Shown: positions 38,301 through 50,639, counted from the first letter of the stretch. The stretch: DNA of 64,000 bases from Camellia lanceoleosa (GCA_025200525.1 CM045762.1:108216682-108280681); one strand, 5' to 3'. A program made the numbers and translations. The notes: a model not told the origin generated them from the letters alone.

Positions 38301-39494
38301 AGCTTCAGCCTATAAAAACAATTGAAAAACACTTCTAAATCAGCAACAAAAGATAGAAAAGAAGTAGTGCAAAGGTGCTCAAAATTATACCTCTTGAAGA
38401 GAAATAACACTTTTGTTCACAAACCAACCAATTCTCACTCTCAAGGGCTGAAATTTGGACTCAACAATCTCAGCAATGAGAGCTCCAATATTGGTTTAGG
38501 AAGTCTAGAGAGAGGGTGTATAGGTTGCAAGATAGAGATAGAGAGAGAATTCCAAGAATTGGAGCATGTGGAATTTTTTTGAACCTTAAATCAAGAGGTT
38601 TGGCTTGGTATATATAGAAAAACAGCCTAACAGGTCGAAAATATCAAGCCTTGAATAGCTAGAGCTTGTGGGGGACAGTGGCCAAAAAAATCTAGGTTTT
38701 TCACCATTGGCTGACAAGCCAGAAGTGTGGCCGGTCGGCCATCAAAAATCTGCTTTTAGGCCCAACTTCAAATGGGCATATCTCCTTCATTCGGACTCTT
38801 TTGCAAGTCATTCTTGAGTCTAAATTAAAGCCCCGAAAGTCTACTTTCCAATGAAAGTTCCTCACATCAAAATTCTAAGTGTGCTAAGAAATATTTCTGT
38901 TTTAGTGAAGGTTGCTCAGTTTTGGCTTAATCGGATGGATGCCTAGCTTCCAACAACCATATCTCTCTCATCCGTACTCGGCTTTAGGAGATTCTTAAGT
39001 GTAAAATGAAGCCCTGGAAGTCCACTTTCCAATGGGGGTGGCTCCACAATTAAAGTCCAAGTGTACAAAAAGGTAGGCCTGATTTAGTGAAGGCTACTCG
39101 ACTCTCCCTTAATGGTTGACGCCCAACTTCTCTCCCAACTAATTTTCTTCCCTCTCCTCCAATTTTCTTCAACTCCAAACCTCCAAATAAGATGTTTTAT
39201 AGATTTTTTTTCAAAGGGTTCACCTCTCTTCCATTTACTTTCCCTTTATCCTTGCTCGATTTATTGAAAAGTGCAATTTTTAACGAAATGCGAGCCTCGG
39301 AACATCGTAGAAGAATTTTCAAAAATATTTTGAAAGAGAGGGTTTTAAGGTCTAAAATAGTTTTGGTCCAAAATGGGGTGCAAGGTTTGGATTTAGAAGC
39401 TCTTCTTGCTGAAGAAATCGAACATTTGCACAGCACAAAGTGATCAATCAGTGGCGCCCAAGTCTTAAGGGTGGTAAAAAATGGGGTGTCTACA
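35356..39494 (-). mobile_element. LTR-like non-coding element E2 (~4.1 kb), inserted in element G
   Basis: It matches E1 (481-4436) in order. It ends with GGGGTGTCTACA on the plus strand (TGTAGACACCCC on the minus). The flanks are ACAAG (35351-35355) and ACAGG (39495-39499), a possible 5-bp TSD with one mismatch. It holds AGCTAA-rich low-complexity sequence at 36400-36620, a short minisatellite at about 36795-36895, and two 'aagccc..g' conserved blocks at 38828 and 39007. No coding sequence. Most likely a solo LTR of a large gypsy element. Confidence 0.7.
36795..36895. repeat. Minisatellite in E2 (~27-bp units)
   Basis: Four to five units resemble GGTCGGCCACTGCTGGTAG. E1 has GTGGCC-rich sequence in the related region near 3660-3720. 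Confidence 0.7.
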
Positions 39495-39722
39495 ACAGGT
39501 TGGCTGATAGAACATATCCTGACTTGGAAGTCTCAAGGCTACTCACGCACCTGATCACCTATATATATAATACAAGTAATAAGTTGGAGCCTAGTGAATA
39601 ACATTAGAGTAAAGGTTTTGATGAATGATGTGCATAATGATTCAGAATCGTAATTCAAATCGTAAATGCATTCTTATACATATTGATTTGTAGCGTTATC
39701 GTGGTACATCCATTAGCCAAGA

Positions 39723-39830
39723 GATCAGATTGGTCATAAAGACCCACGTGCAGAGTAACAGATCAGATTGGTCATAAAGACCCATGTGCAGAGTAACAAA
39801 TCAGATTGGTCATAAAGATCCAGGTACAAA
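39723..39830. repeat. 38-bp tandem repeat, three copies, in element G
   Basis: Units start at 39723, 39761 and 39799 with GATCAGATTGGTCATAAAGA. The first two are almost identical; the third diverges at its end. Confidence 0.9.
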
Positions 39831-41584
39831 TCAGATAGTTGATTGTGCATAATCATTTTCATGAATGAAACCCACATGAAACCCTGGTACTAGGCAACAG
39901 ATAACAGATAATAGATATCAGATACAAATGCTAAGGATGCTACGAATACATTTCAGGAATTAGACAATCATTTATTTTAATCCAAAAATAACATTTCAAG
40001 AAATAGAGTTTAACGTATAATCAAAAAATACATGTAAGCGAACATATCTTTACAAAGTTGTTACTCACAGATAGCTCCAGAAGCAAATCAAACAAATTAG
40101 ACAGATCATACTAGCAATGACGCGTGACCTACACAAACATGTGAGAAATACACATTGAAACACACACTCTGAAAACACTATACTTATTATATTCTTTCTT
40201 AGTGCGCTTCTAATTCATTTCCTCATTATTGTGGCCTAACCATGGCCTAAGATTGCCTAAGATGGAATGATGATGCAATTATGCACTTTGAAACACTTGA
40301 GAAAATTTCAGAAAATAATGCAGTTCGCTTGAGCAAAGCTTTGGTTGCTCAAGCAGACCCCTTGGTCTGCAAAAGTACTAGATTCTCATTTTACGCTCGA
40401 GCCAACTTCTTGGTTGCTTAAGCCAAGACTAAAAATAAAGGGTGGTCACTCGAGCGGTCTTTTGGTCGCACGAGCCAACCATCAAACTCTACAAAACTTC
40501 TGAGAGCTCTCAATGTGCACTCAAGCGACGGTTTAGTCGCTCGAGCGATGCGACCAAATTTTGGAATTCCTAGAATTCGACTTCAAGTTCAAAACACATG
40601 TTTAAAGCTTCAAACCTGTTCTTTCGGGCCACAATTTGTAGAAAACACTTAGACACTTGTATAAAACCATGAAATGAAGACCAATTCATAAAATCAAGGC
40701 CCAAAAGCATGTCAATTCTTCAAAACCAAGTTGAAACTTCAAATTTATATACATGCATGTAATGACTCAAGCTCCTTACTTTCAAAACATGAATATATGA
40801 CATGATTAAGTATGAAATAGCGGTGAGCTCTCAAGATTTAACAAGGATATAAACATGCATGTAGGAATTCTTGGAAATCAAACTCAACACATGATGAATC
40901 ATGCATGCATGCATGATTTACTTTTAAATTCTTCAATCTTAGCTTAATTCATATGCTTAATATCTTAATTCTCTTGAATTCATATATTTGATGTCTCAAA
41001 TTCATAATATAAGAGTTGAATTCTCACCTAAAGTCTTGAATTTATGAAGAACTAGCCAAGCCTTCCCAACTCATTTTCAATTCCCTTAATCCTTGCTCAA
41101 AACTTCCTTCTCCTCTCTCTAGATTGTTGATTCACTCTCAATTCCACACGCTCTCTCTCTCTCTCTCTCTCTCTCTCACATTTGTTTCTCAAAATTATGT
41201 TAGATAATGTGTCTACTCAATTACAAGTGGCCTATTTATATGATAGGATTAGCTTAAACTAATTAAATATGATTAGAGCTAAGTTAGTTCAACTTAATAA
41301 TTAATTTATTCAAATTATTTGACTCTGAATCGAAATCTAATTAAACTTACCCGAAAATTCCAAAAATTCTAATAACATATTGACCTAATCAATTTAGCGT
41401 TCGAATCTTAGATAAGACTTTCAATTTCATATTGAAACGAAAACTCAAATAGATATTCCTACACAATAGATAGATAGGAATGTAAATAACACACATCACA
41501 CAATTAACACATGATTTCATTTAATCACTTGATTAACATTCTTAATTATGGATTAACGGTTAATTATGGATCAGGGTTGTCACA

Positions 41585-42262
41585 ACTACCTTCAGAATGA
41601 ATAGCCATAAACTCCATCATCTCTCATGGCCAAATCAATTTAGCAAACACCTCATCCATGCTACTTCTTTTTGTTTATTGAAGAAGCATAACATCCACTT
41701 GCCTTTCCCTTATAACCTGCCTAACTCTACTCCATTTTTCTGATCTTTCCAACCACCAACATTCCAAGACATAATCTTCATTGATCACTAACGTTTACAC
41801 CATAATAGACCCCTAGCTTATCGGTCAATTAAATTTGACCCAGCTCACCATCTTCTCCACTAGCGAACCCCTCTGCATCTTGGTTCTCCAGCTAAACAAT
41901 TTTTTGAATTACTTTGATCTCTTTACCTTCGTAGTTTATACCCAAAAGTTTTCCACTCTACAAAGTAGCTTGTGCTTCTTGAAGAATCATCTTCCTCCTC
42001 CTATTTAGTCATCTGTCTTGTGAATAAGAATGAGATAAGGCAGCAGCCACTGCTCTAAATATCGCTTCTCTTTGAAATCTAGTCGAAAATGAAGTTTGAA
42101 TTCTATGCAATCTTCTCATCCCCCTTTGAGTTGTCTTTCTTTTTTTCCCCTAGATCTTTTAGTAGTCTATGTAGGTTTATTGGTTAGTGTCTTTTTTATA
42201 GTTGCTAGTGGAGGTTTGTTGATCTGTATCTCTATACATGTTGTTCCTTGGATTTGGACCCC
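41585..42262 (-). mobile_element. LINE L1a, 5' part (ORF1 end and start of ORF2 endonuclease)
   Basis: At 41790 the minus strand opens MKIMSWNVGG, the start of the EEP endonuclease of plant LINE ORF2, then RERQVDVMLLQ and SSMDEVFAKLIW. Upstream (41990-41850) are EGKEIKVIQ and ENQDAEGFASGEDG, like the acidic linker at the end of plant LINE ORF1. The 5' end near 42262 abuts an (AAAT)n stretch, so L1a is 5'-truncated. No TSD was confirmed. Confidence 0.75.
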
Positions 42263-42497
42263 AAAATAAATAAATAAATAAATGTGCAAGACATTAGTGG
42301 GCCTAAACAAAAGTCAAGGTACTTGAAATGTGTTTAAAACATGTCACTTCTTTATTTAGAGCATACAACATAGCTAGTATGGGACATTACATATTATTGA
42401 TCCTTAATTAAAAGTTGTCTCCACAAACACAATAATGTTATTACAAGAACTCAAGACATTAGTGGTAGAAATATTGAGAATCGGGATGTGAAATCAA
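42263..42497 (-). other. Probable 3' untranslated or downstream sequence of the DBR gene
   Basis: This is non-coding sequence immediately downstream of the DBR stop codon on the minus strand, reaching the 5' border of LINE L1a. No TE termini were seen inside it. Confidence 0.45.
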
Positions 42498-42671
<174 letters not shown>

Positions 42672-42761
42672 CTATGAATAAGTGATGTAGTATCCATTGT
42701 ACTTAGTTTTTGGAATAAGAATATACATTGAGATTAGAGTAGAGCTTGGTTTCTCTCTCTA

Positions 42762-43292
42762 AACCATCTCCAACGGTTCACCAAACCTGATATCAAATTC
42801 AAAATTTGGTGAAAAAGTCACTTTTTTGAGCTCCAACGGTTTCACAAAATCGATATCAAATCGAGAATTCACCAAACATTTCACCAAAATGAGAACAGGC
42901 GAAGCATTTCACCAAATCACTGTTCCTGACCGTTGGGGGAGACCAACCGGTTGACCGACCGATTGACCAACTAGTTGTCCCGGAAAGAGTTCAAATAGTT
43001 CAACATTTTTGATTCAAACCGTTCAAAAAATAATAATAATAATATTTTTCGCCTAACCGGTTGACCAGCCGGTCGTCCCGGAAAAAGTTCAGAAAGTTCA
43101 ACAAAAAAGGTTCAATTCATTAAAAAAAAAAAAAAAATTCTCCTCACCGGTCGACCAGCCGGTCGACCAACCGATCGTCCCTGACAGATTTGATATTTGG
43201 TGAACCATTGGAGCCTCTAGTATCAAATTGGGGAAAGAGTGATTTTTTTACTCTGATTTAGTGAAAAGTTTGATGAATCGTTGGAGATGCTC
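42762..43292. mobile_element. MITE A (Harbinger-like), CCGG-rich interior
   Basis: Its ends are ACCATCTCCAACGGTTCACC and ATGAATCGTTGGAGATGCTC, an inverted pair. It is followed by TTA (43293-43295). The interior carries ACCGGTTGACC/GGTCGACC motifs at 42945-42985, 43058-43080 and 43147-43175. It has no coding capacity. Its left end has lost a few bases of the LTR and the terminal GAG, so the left TSD is altered. Confidence 0.8.
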
Positions 43293-43295
43293 TTA

Positions 43296-44159
43296 GAGCA
43301 TCTCCAACGGTTCACCTAATCTTTCACCAAATCTGAGTACAAAAATAGCCATTTTCCCAATTTGATACTGCATGCTCCAACGGTGCATCAAATATCAAAT
43401 CCGATTGGTCGACCAACCATCGGCCGAAGAGTAAATTTTTTTTTTTTCCGCAACTTTAAATTGAAGTTTGATGCTTGCACCCAATGCTTGGATTAATACA
43501 TGCAACAAAACCTTCTAATGCACTGCTAAGAAAAATTGTTGGGGTCATAATGTTGTAAGTCGAATGCAGCAGAGTCAGTTTAGCAGAAGCTTGTATCCGC
43601 ATCTCATAAAGGAATTCTACTGACCCAATTGGATGGATGATACAATTGCTTGGATGGATGGATGATACAATTGTTTCAATTAAGCAATTGTTTCATTAAA
43701 AAATTGTTTCAATTGATACAATTACAGATTCATTAAACAATTCATTTGCACAATTCATTTCGACTTTTCGAATTTGCGACTTTGAGTTGATGCAGTGGTC
43801 GCCGGTTGGTTGGCCATTGGTATTCGAATTCCGGTCAACCGGATAGGCAAATGTAAATATATATATATATTTTTTACCTGTTTGAACATTTTTTTGACCG
43901 GTTTGAACCTACCTAATTTAAAGGAAACCGGGCGACCGGTTGGTCAACCGGCCGGGCAACCGGTTGGTCAACCGGTGTACCATTTCAACGGTCAGTAACA
44001 GTGATTTGGTAAAATCTCTCTCTTAGTATCAGTTTGATTTTTTGTTTGCTGAATTCTCATTTTGATATGAGCTTGGTGCAACAGTTGGAGCTTCATAAAG
44101 TGAGTTTTTCATCAAATTTTAAATTTAATGTTGGATTTGGTTGTCCGTTGGAGATGGTC
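43296..44159. mobile_element. MITE B (Harbinger-like), back to back with MITE A
   Basis: It begins GAGCATCTCCAACGGTTCACC and ends TTGTCCGTTGGAGATGGTC, with TTA on both sides (43293-43295, 44160-44162), the TWA duplication typical of PIF/Harbinger. GGTCAACCGG motifs cluster at 43830-43845 and 43925-43975. Length 864 bp. A short open frame over these motifs (GQPAGQPVGQPV) is a by-product of the repeats. Confidence 0.85.
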
Positions 44160-44245
44160 TTAAGAGTTTTACCCTTAATTGGGGCTCTTTTTTTTTTTTT
44201 TTCTCTCTCTATTTGATTCTTGATTTGAATTTGGTTTACATCATT

Positions 44246-44257
44246 TGGTATCAGAGC
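44246..44257 (+). other. Primer-binding site of the small LTR element
   Basis: TGGTATCAGAGC, an exact initiator tRNA-Met complement, lies two bases after the 5' LTR end. Confidence 0.93.
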
Positions 44258-46120
44258 CTTGAGTTTGGATCGTAACCTTCTAAATTTTCAAGATTCATTA
44301 CCTAGAAACTGACCTGAGTCGATTGCCCATGAAGAATCTCAGTCGCAGCAGCTATAGATCTTAGATTTCGTTCGAAGTGAATCAAGAATCTGCGAAGTCA
44401 ACCTCCATTCTCAATAATGAACACATCGCCAGTCGATCAGTGAAATCGACATGAGAAATCACATAGCGACTTAAAGTGAAATCGCATCTCCACAACTTCG
44501 AATCCAAGTTTAATTGTAGTTCGACCCTCTACTCTGGGTTGAATCTCGTGTTGCACTCGTTGAATCGGCCTTACGAACCCTAGCTGGTTTGCGATCTCCT
44601 GCGAAGCCTTGAATTTGATTTGAATCTGTCAGGAAATTGAAGCCTTCATTCAAGATTCGAGTTCGAAGCCAGTTCGAAGCCCTAACTTGATCAGATCTGT
44701 CAAGAGCCTAGGAGACGACCATCGTGATCTAATGTCTTTGAAGTTCAAATTCGAAGTCACCATTCGAGTACGCGATCTGATGAACATGAGAATCTGACTT
44801 GGTTTTCCCTAGGTGTCGATCTTGCTAGTCAATTGCGATCTGAGTTTTTCTTTATCGATTGCGATCAGAGTTTACCGACCTACAAGTCTTGGGTGAGACT
44901 CGAAAACTTGATTACAGTCCATTTGAATTGATTCAGAAAACTTCGATGAGCTATTACGATTCTCATTCTTCAAATTTCATCGACTTTTGACTCGCGATTT
45001 GGGAGATTTCAAGTTTTGAAATCTGGATTTCAGTTCGTGACTCCACAGTGTGCTTCGATTTTCCAACTTCAATTCTAGTCTTAGTGTATCTCGATTTATT
45101 CGAATCTCCATTTCGAGTGTTATGGATTTACTGATTCAGTCCTTCACTGCCCTAGGGGTAAAGTTTACAGATTTTAGAACTTCAATTGTACTTCTACTCT
45201 GTTCTTGGATTCTTGGTATTGTGGTCTGAATTGTGAACGATTGGTGTCCATCTTTGATTGAGGACTGCGTTGACCAATATTTCCATGCTGTGCGCGATTC
45301 GATTTTGCTATTATTTCTGAAATATTGTCAAGTCTTGGCATTGTGGCAATGTACTGTGAATCAGTTTGCTGCAGTATCCGAGACAAATATTTTGCTGCGA
45401 AATTGGGTGAAAATATTGTGATGAATCTCTCAATTGGAAGGAGCAATGATGCAAGTCTACATCAAATTCATAATCAAAGAGATGAGTTGAAACTAATGAG
45501 CAATATATTGTGCCTTGAAAGAGGTACCATGCTATTTTTGAAAGCTTTAAAGCATTTATTTGAAGTTGTTAGTGTTTCCTGTTTCTACGTGCCTTTATAA
45601 GATGTTGGCTTGAGTTGAGTATGCTGTTGGTAGCGATGCTCATTTGCCGTTTGTGTCTACGGGATAGAAGGAATAATGCAATGCAGATATCTCCATGTTG
45701 ATTAGCTTTTCTCATGTGGCTCTTACCTAGTAGTTGCAATGTTGATCCTGTCACAACGTGTCCCATCTTTCAGCCTTGTTTATTTTGGACGATATCATTT
45801 GCCAGCCCGGTGGTCTCGTTCCAATAGGAAAAGTACTCGTTTATACTGGTCTGCATATCAGAGGTGAAGCGACTCAGGAAAAAAATGAGAGACTGTCAAA
45901 GTGTTAGCAATGGAGAGTATGGTTGTGATGGGAGTTGTTAGTTTGCACTTATGGTTGCTTAGCCAAAAGCGGATTGAGGTATTCATGTAAGGATGAGTTG
46001 TGAGGAGACATGTTTGTGTTGAGTATGGAGATGTAGCACCTATTCCTACCCTAGAGTCAATGCATGGTGTTACATTGAGCACGCTTAATTGCTACTTAAA
46101 CTTGAGTTCAAGTTTCTTAA
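44258..46120 (+). other. Non-coding interior of the small LTR element
   Basis: Short open frames occur on both strands, but none shows gag, protease, RT or integrase motifs. The first ~700 bases are rich in TCGAA/GATCTG-type sequence unlike the AT-rich flanks. Transposition would need proteins from another LTR element. Confidence 0.75.
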
Positions 46121-46132
46121 AGAGGGAGAGTA
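46121..46132 (+). other. Polypurine tract of the small LTR element
   Basis: AGAGGGAGAGTA lies immediately before the 3' LTR start at 46133. Confidence 0.85.
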
Positions 46133-46371
46133 TGATGTAGTAGAATAAATAGATTAGGTTTATGTTAAATAGCTTGTTTGTTGTAGTCTATAAATAAGTG
46201 ATGTAGTACTCATTGTACTTAGTTTTTGGAATAGGAATATACATTGAGATTGGAGTAGAGCTTGGTTTCTCTCTCTAACCCTTAGGGGTTTTACCCCTAA
46301 TTGGGGCATTTGTTCTCTCTCTCTCTCTCTCTCTCTCTATTTGATTCTTGATTTGAATTTGGTTTGCATCA
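46133..46371 (+). repeat. 3' LTR of the small LTR element
   Basis: 239 bp, TGATGTAGTAG to TTTGCATCA, with a (CT)n tract at 46313-46338. It differs from the left LTR by few substitutions, suggesting a relatively recent insertion. It retains the uninterrupted site where MITEs A and B entered the other LTR. Confidence 0.92.
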
Positions 46372-46376
46372 TTTCT

Positions 46377-46492
46377 CTTCTCTGATATAAGGCAACATAA
46401 TATCTAAGAACTTTGAATAATGGGGATAGTAATCGAACATAAAAAAAATCCTTCCATCCAAACACGATTGTAAATTAGACGCATCAAGTTCT
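46377..46492 (-). pseudogene. DBR last exon, middle part
   Basis: The minus strand encodes NLMRLIYNRVWMEGFF, then, after a frame change at an A-run (46440-46448), FDYYPHYSKFLDIMLPYIRE. Both match the C-terminal third of plant alkenal reductases just before the ITHVED segment at 42616. The frame change disrupts the reading frame. The piece lies between the small LTR element and LINE L1b. Confidence 0.9.
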
Positions 46493-48546
46493 GTTCTTGC
46501 TAGCTTACCTATTTTTTATCTCTCACTCTTCAAGATGCCTGAGATGGTAGCAAAAAAGTTGGAAAGTATTCAATCTACTTTTCTTTGAGGTGGCTCAAAT
46601 CTGAGGAGGAAAGTGCACTTGGTGAAATGGAAGGATGTTTCTAAAAGTAAAAACATAGGAGGGCTGGGTGTTAAGAGAATTAGAATTATGAATGTATGCC
46701 TTTTACTGAAGTGGTGGTGGAGGTTTGGTGTTGAAGAGGATTCCCTTTGGAAGGATGTTATATATGGAAAGTACAGGGAGCCAGGTTGGGCATGGTTTCC
46801 TTCAACTGAGAGGGCTAGCAGGTTGTCCAAGACTTTGGCTGACGTAATTCACACTGTGGCTTCTAGGGCAGATCTTATGCAATTTTTTAGGAGTAATGCT
46901 GTGGTCAAGATTGGGGATAGTAGAAGAATTAAATTTTGGTCTGACTGTTGGTCAGAGGGTGTATGTCTTAGAGATGAGTTTCCTAGACTTTACTCTCTAT
47001 CAGTTGATAAAGTAGGGTCTATATTCATGTTTCACAACAATAGAGATGCAAATGGGAATTGGGTGTTTAATTTTAGGAGGCCTCTCTTTGCTTGGGAGGA
47101 AGAGGAGTTGAGTAGATTGCTAGTGCATCTCAGCAGTACCCCTTTGCTCAGAGCTAATGTTGCTGATTGTTTGACTTAGAATAAAGATATATCTGGTTGC
47201 TTCAGTGTCTCATCTGCCTACCAGTGGTTTGAACTGGGTTTTGGTTCTACTTGTCTGATTTCTAGATCTTTGTGGACGGCTCCTGCACCACCAAGAGCAC
47301 AATTCTTTGGTTGGTTTGTTTGGAGGGATATAATCAAGTCTGCTAGTTACTTGTATAGGATTGGTATCCTAAATGCCAATGTTGATGTCTGCTGTGTGTT
47401 CTGCAAAGAAGTAGAGGAAACTATTAACTATGTGTTACTTCACTGCCCTTTTGTGTGGCTGATTTGGTCTTACTTTGTCAGATGATGGGGGCTGCAATGG
47501 GCTTCACTAGGTTCAGTACATAGTATCCTTTAGTGGTGGTCTGGATGTAGAATGAGGCAACTTGAAAAGAAGCTGTGGAGTGTAATCCCATATGCTATTT
47601 TCTGGTCCATATGGAAACAGAGGAATGACTGTGTGTTTAATGGGGTGGAGCCTAATTTTGTAGTTTTGTGTGAAACCATTAAGGTACGAATTGCCTTGTG
47701 GGTTAAGTCCGCTATCCTAGCTTTGAATTACTCTGTCCATGATCTGGTGCATAATCTACGATAGGTTAAAAGGTGCTTGGCTTAGGAGTTTCTGCAGCAG
47801 CTTGCACTGGTGGCTTATAGAGATGGAAGGCAATATAGAAATGGAATTTTGGTGGCTTTTTGTAGCTCAACAGGTTATCAGCACATCAGGTTCTGGTGTA
47901 TAAAGTTGAGAAGTTGTCATTGATTGATTGCGCAGTGATTCTTTGCACATTAGCATATCAGATTCTGGTTGTCTGCTGTGATGTTTTGTGGCTGCTAAGC
48001 CTTGGTGACTAATTTGTGGTTTGATTAGTATAATCTTGGTGGTGATTAATTGGTTGGTTACTGGTAAGAAATTGCAGATATACAAGTGCAGCCATTGATT
48101 GTTGTTTTGAATGTTTGGTTTATTTGAATGGAGATCATGGCAGCAATTGATGGGTGTTTTTTGGTGGACTGCAATTGATGTTGTTGCTATGTAGCTTTGT
48201 TGTACTGGTCTGGCTGTTGCTGCTGCGTTGGTGTGCTCTGGTTGTATGCTGGTCTGCTGCTTGAAGGGGAACTCTGCTGCTTGAATGGGAACTCTGCTGG
48301 TCTGCTGATGTGCTCTGGTTGTTGTTTTCTTTTTATTTTGATGCTTATTTCTGCTGTTTGGGTTTTCTTTCTTCTTGCTCTTTTGTTGTGGCTGCTTCTT
48401 TTGATCCCTTTTTTGTTGGTTCCTTACCAACTGGCGCTTGGAGCTTTATTTTAGTTCCAAACTCCTCTTTATTGATGTAATCATTCATACCTTGTATGGT
48501 TTCATCAATAAAGATTCTTTTTGCCGATGAAAAGAAAAAAAAATAA
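46493..48546 (+). mobile_element. LINE L1b, 5'-truncated, inserted in the DBR exon
   Basis: It is flanked by AAGTTCT at 46486-46492 and 48547-48553, a 7-bp TSD. It begins inside the end of the RT domain (LPIFYLSLFKMPE-like, then a decayed LWGG), runs through the zinc-binding C-terminal region, and ends with TTTCATCAATAAAG and a poly-A tail at about 48531-48548. It is in the opposite orientation to the DBR gene and to L1a. Length about 2.05 kb. Confidence 0.92.
46598..47764 (+). pseudogene. LINE L1b ORF2 C-terminal region with zf-RVT domain
   Basis: Open stretches with only a few stops (47177-47179, 47482-47484, and the TGA replacing Trp before GGSN near 46590). VHLVKWKDVSKSKNIGGLGV and NVCLLLKWWWRF are the typical post-RT block. 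SLWTAPAPPRAQFFGWFVWR and CVFCKEVEETINYVLLHCPF are the zf-RVT region with its Cys/His residues. FWSIWKQRNDCVFNG closes it. The limited damage suggests a younger copy than L1a. Confidence 0.9.
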
Positions 48547-48767
<221 letters not shown>

Positions 48768-50639
48768 AACATAAATAAAAATACATTTTAATAAATACAA
48801 CTAATATTTTTTTAATCTCGAATCCACAAACCAACTTTCCTATATAAATCATTGGCAAGTAAATACATATAAATGTACCTCTTATTTTTCGTAATCATAA
48901 AAATTCAAGGTTTGAAGCGTGTTGTAATGACTCAATGGTTGGAGCCTATAATAATATTATGAAATGATGTCTCCCTAGTATAAGAATATCACGCACTAGC
49001 ATGTGGTGAATGAATGTGGAATGACAAAATAGCCCTTTGAAGTAATATTTTATAATTATATTATAAATGATGATAATTTTTTTGAAAATGTGGTTCCAAA
49101 CCGAATCAAATAGCAGTTTATTGGTTCAATTTAGTTTCATTCTAAGATTTTACTAATTTAGTTTGATGCGTAATATTTTAAAATTGTAAGATAGTATTTA
49201 GTTCACTGAAATAAAAATAAATAAAATGATCATTCCATCAAAATGTTCATTAATTTTATGTTTTGTCAACTAAAAACTAAGAAAATAATATAGTTGTTCT
49301 AAACTTAGTAATATGTCAAATAGATAATTAGTATTTGATTAGAAAAGATATAAGAGAAAATGTCACGTTACATATTTTAATTGATTGTCATATCATTGAA
49401 TTTGAAAATTGAATATGACTTTTGAATTTAAATATTAATGCCCAAAAAATAATTACAAAATATATTACAATAAAAAATAATCATTATATATGAGAGACCA
49501 AAAAATAATTATTACATTTTATTTCATCTAATTCTAGTAAATCTAGTAGAACATATATAATCATTTAGGTCGCATTTGGTAGAGTTTTGTCGTTTGGCAA
49601 AAACTTTTTTAGTTGGCCTTTTGATTTTTTTAATTTTTTTAGCCCGGAACTTTTTTAGTCGTTTGGTATTCTTGTTTGGCTTTTTTTATTTTTTGACTTT
49701 GGAACGACAAAATTGTCCTTAGTATAGAATGATACTTTTTTACTTTTTGTTTGTATATGAAGTAGTTTGGTACTTTTGTAACTTTTTTGTCTTTTTATGA
49801 TTTTGTAACTTTTTTTTTTCCCGTCTTTTGTGATTATATAGCCTAGCAAGAATGCCAAACCAATGCTAAATTTGATTTGAGAATAGAGTTGTATTTTGAG
49901 TTTGTGAGTTTTAGAATTATGATTTGAGTGTGGAAAATTTGTTTGGTAAATGAGTTTTGAAAAGAGTTTTGAATTGAGTGAGAAATTTTTGATGTGACAT
50001 ATGATATTTGATACAAAAACTTACAACTCCTAACCAAACACGAAACTCAAAATTCTATTAAAACTCATAAAAAATTCAAAAAATATTTTTTATTGAATAT
50101 ATAAAAATCAACATGTGTCAATGGCGAAAAAAAAAATTAGTACTGTTCTGGTCAACCAGCCGGACGACTGGTGGGAAGTCCGGTTAACCCAAATTTTCCG
50201 ACCTTCAACCGCGTTTTCAAAAGTGAGTATAAATTTAATTTTTGAAAATCATAAACAAGTACCATGTTCAAATCAAGCTCTGGAACTAACGTTCAGATCC
50301 TCCTAACTCTTAACAAATTTCAACTAGGCTCACTCTTAATTTGTTTGTGAAAAATGAGTAAGAGTACTAATTAGTGTTATCACTAATGATATGATAGTGA
50401 ATCTCACCCACTGTCACAGTACTATTATGCTTTCTTTTCTTTTTTTGAATAAATACTAACTTATTAGTATTAATTTAGAGCACTACTTTTATTAGTCTCT
50501 ATCATTACCGTTTGTTTGTAGTGATATGTAAAGGGTAAAATGGAAAATGAGAAAATACCGCTTTCAGATCGACGGCTACGTAATAGACGTCACAGGAATT
50601 CATCATTTCTTTTTGGATCTAAGCTTATATGCTTTTATT
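48768..50639. other. AT-rich spacer, no gene seen
   Basis: Runs of A and T with GTTTGG-type motifs near 49570-49680 and 49740-49780 suggest decayed Tourist-like MITEs, but termini could not be paired. A GGTCAACCAGCCGGACGAC stretch at 50150-50170 resembles the CCGG-rich repeats of MITEs A-C. Open frames here show no family resemblance. Confidence 0.45.

Larger units (their letters stand above)
34921..41584 (-). mobile_element. LTR-like element G (gypsy-type, ~2.5 kb without E2), inserted in LINE L1a
   Basis: On the minus strand it starts TGTGACAACCC (41584) and ends GGGTTTGGGTCGTGTGATA (34921), like gypsy LTRs including F (...GGGTTTGGGGCGTGACA). The two sides of L1a's endonuclease meet exactly at its borders, so it is an insertion. 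It contains no coding sequence and is interrupted by E2. It is probably a solo LTR. Flanks TCAGA and ACTAC do not form a TSD, so the boundary or history is uncertain. CTCGAGCG motifs cluster at 40330-40550. Confidence 0.65.

Noticed and set aside
39723..39830. 38-bp repeats as a CRISPR array
   Set aside because: Units are directly adjacent without spacers and lie in an LTR-like element of a plant genome; it is a tandem repeat.
43795..43998. Open frame with a GQPVGQPV repeat
   Set aside because: It only translates the CCGG-rich repeats inside MITE B; the same motifs in other MITEs are not open.
45174..45600. Overlapping open frames on both strands in the small LTR element interior
   Set aside because: No gag or pol motif on either strand and none longer than expected by chance in this composition.
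47867..48430. 187-codon open frame on the minus strand, Gln/Lys-rich
   Set aside because: It lies antisense to the 3' non-coding part of LINE L1b, has no family features, and its composition follows from the TG-rich LINE tail.
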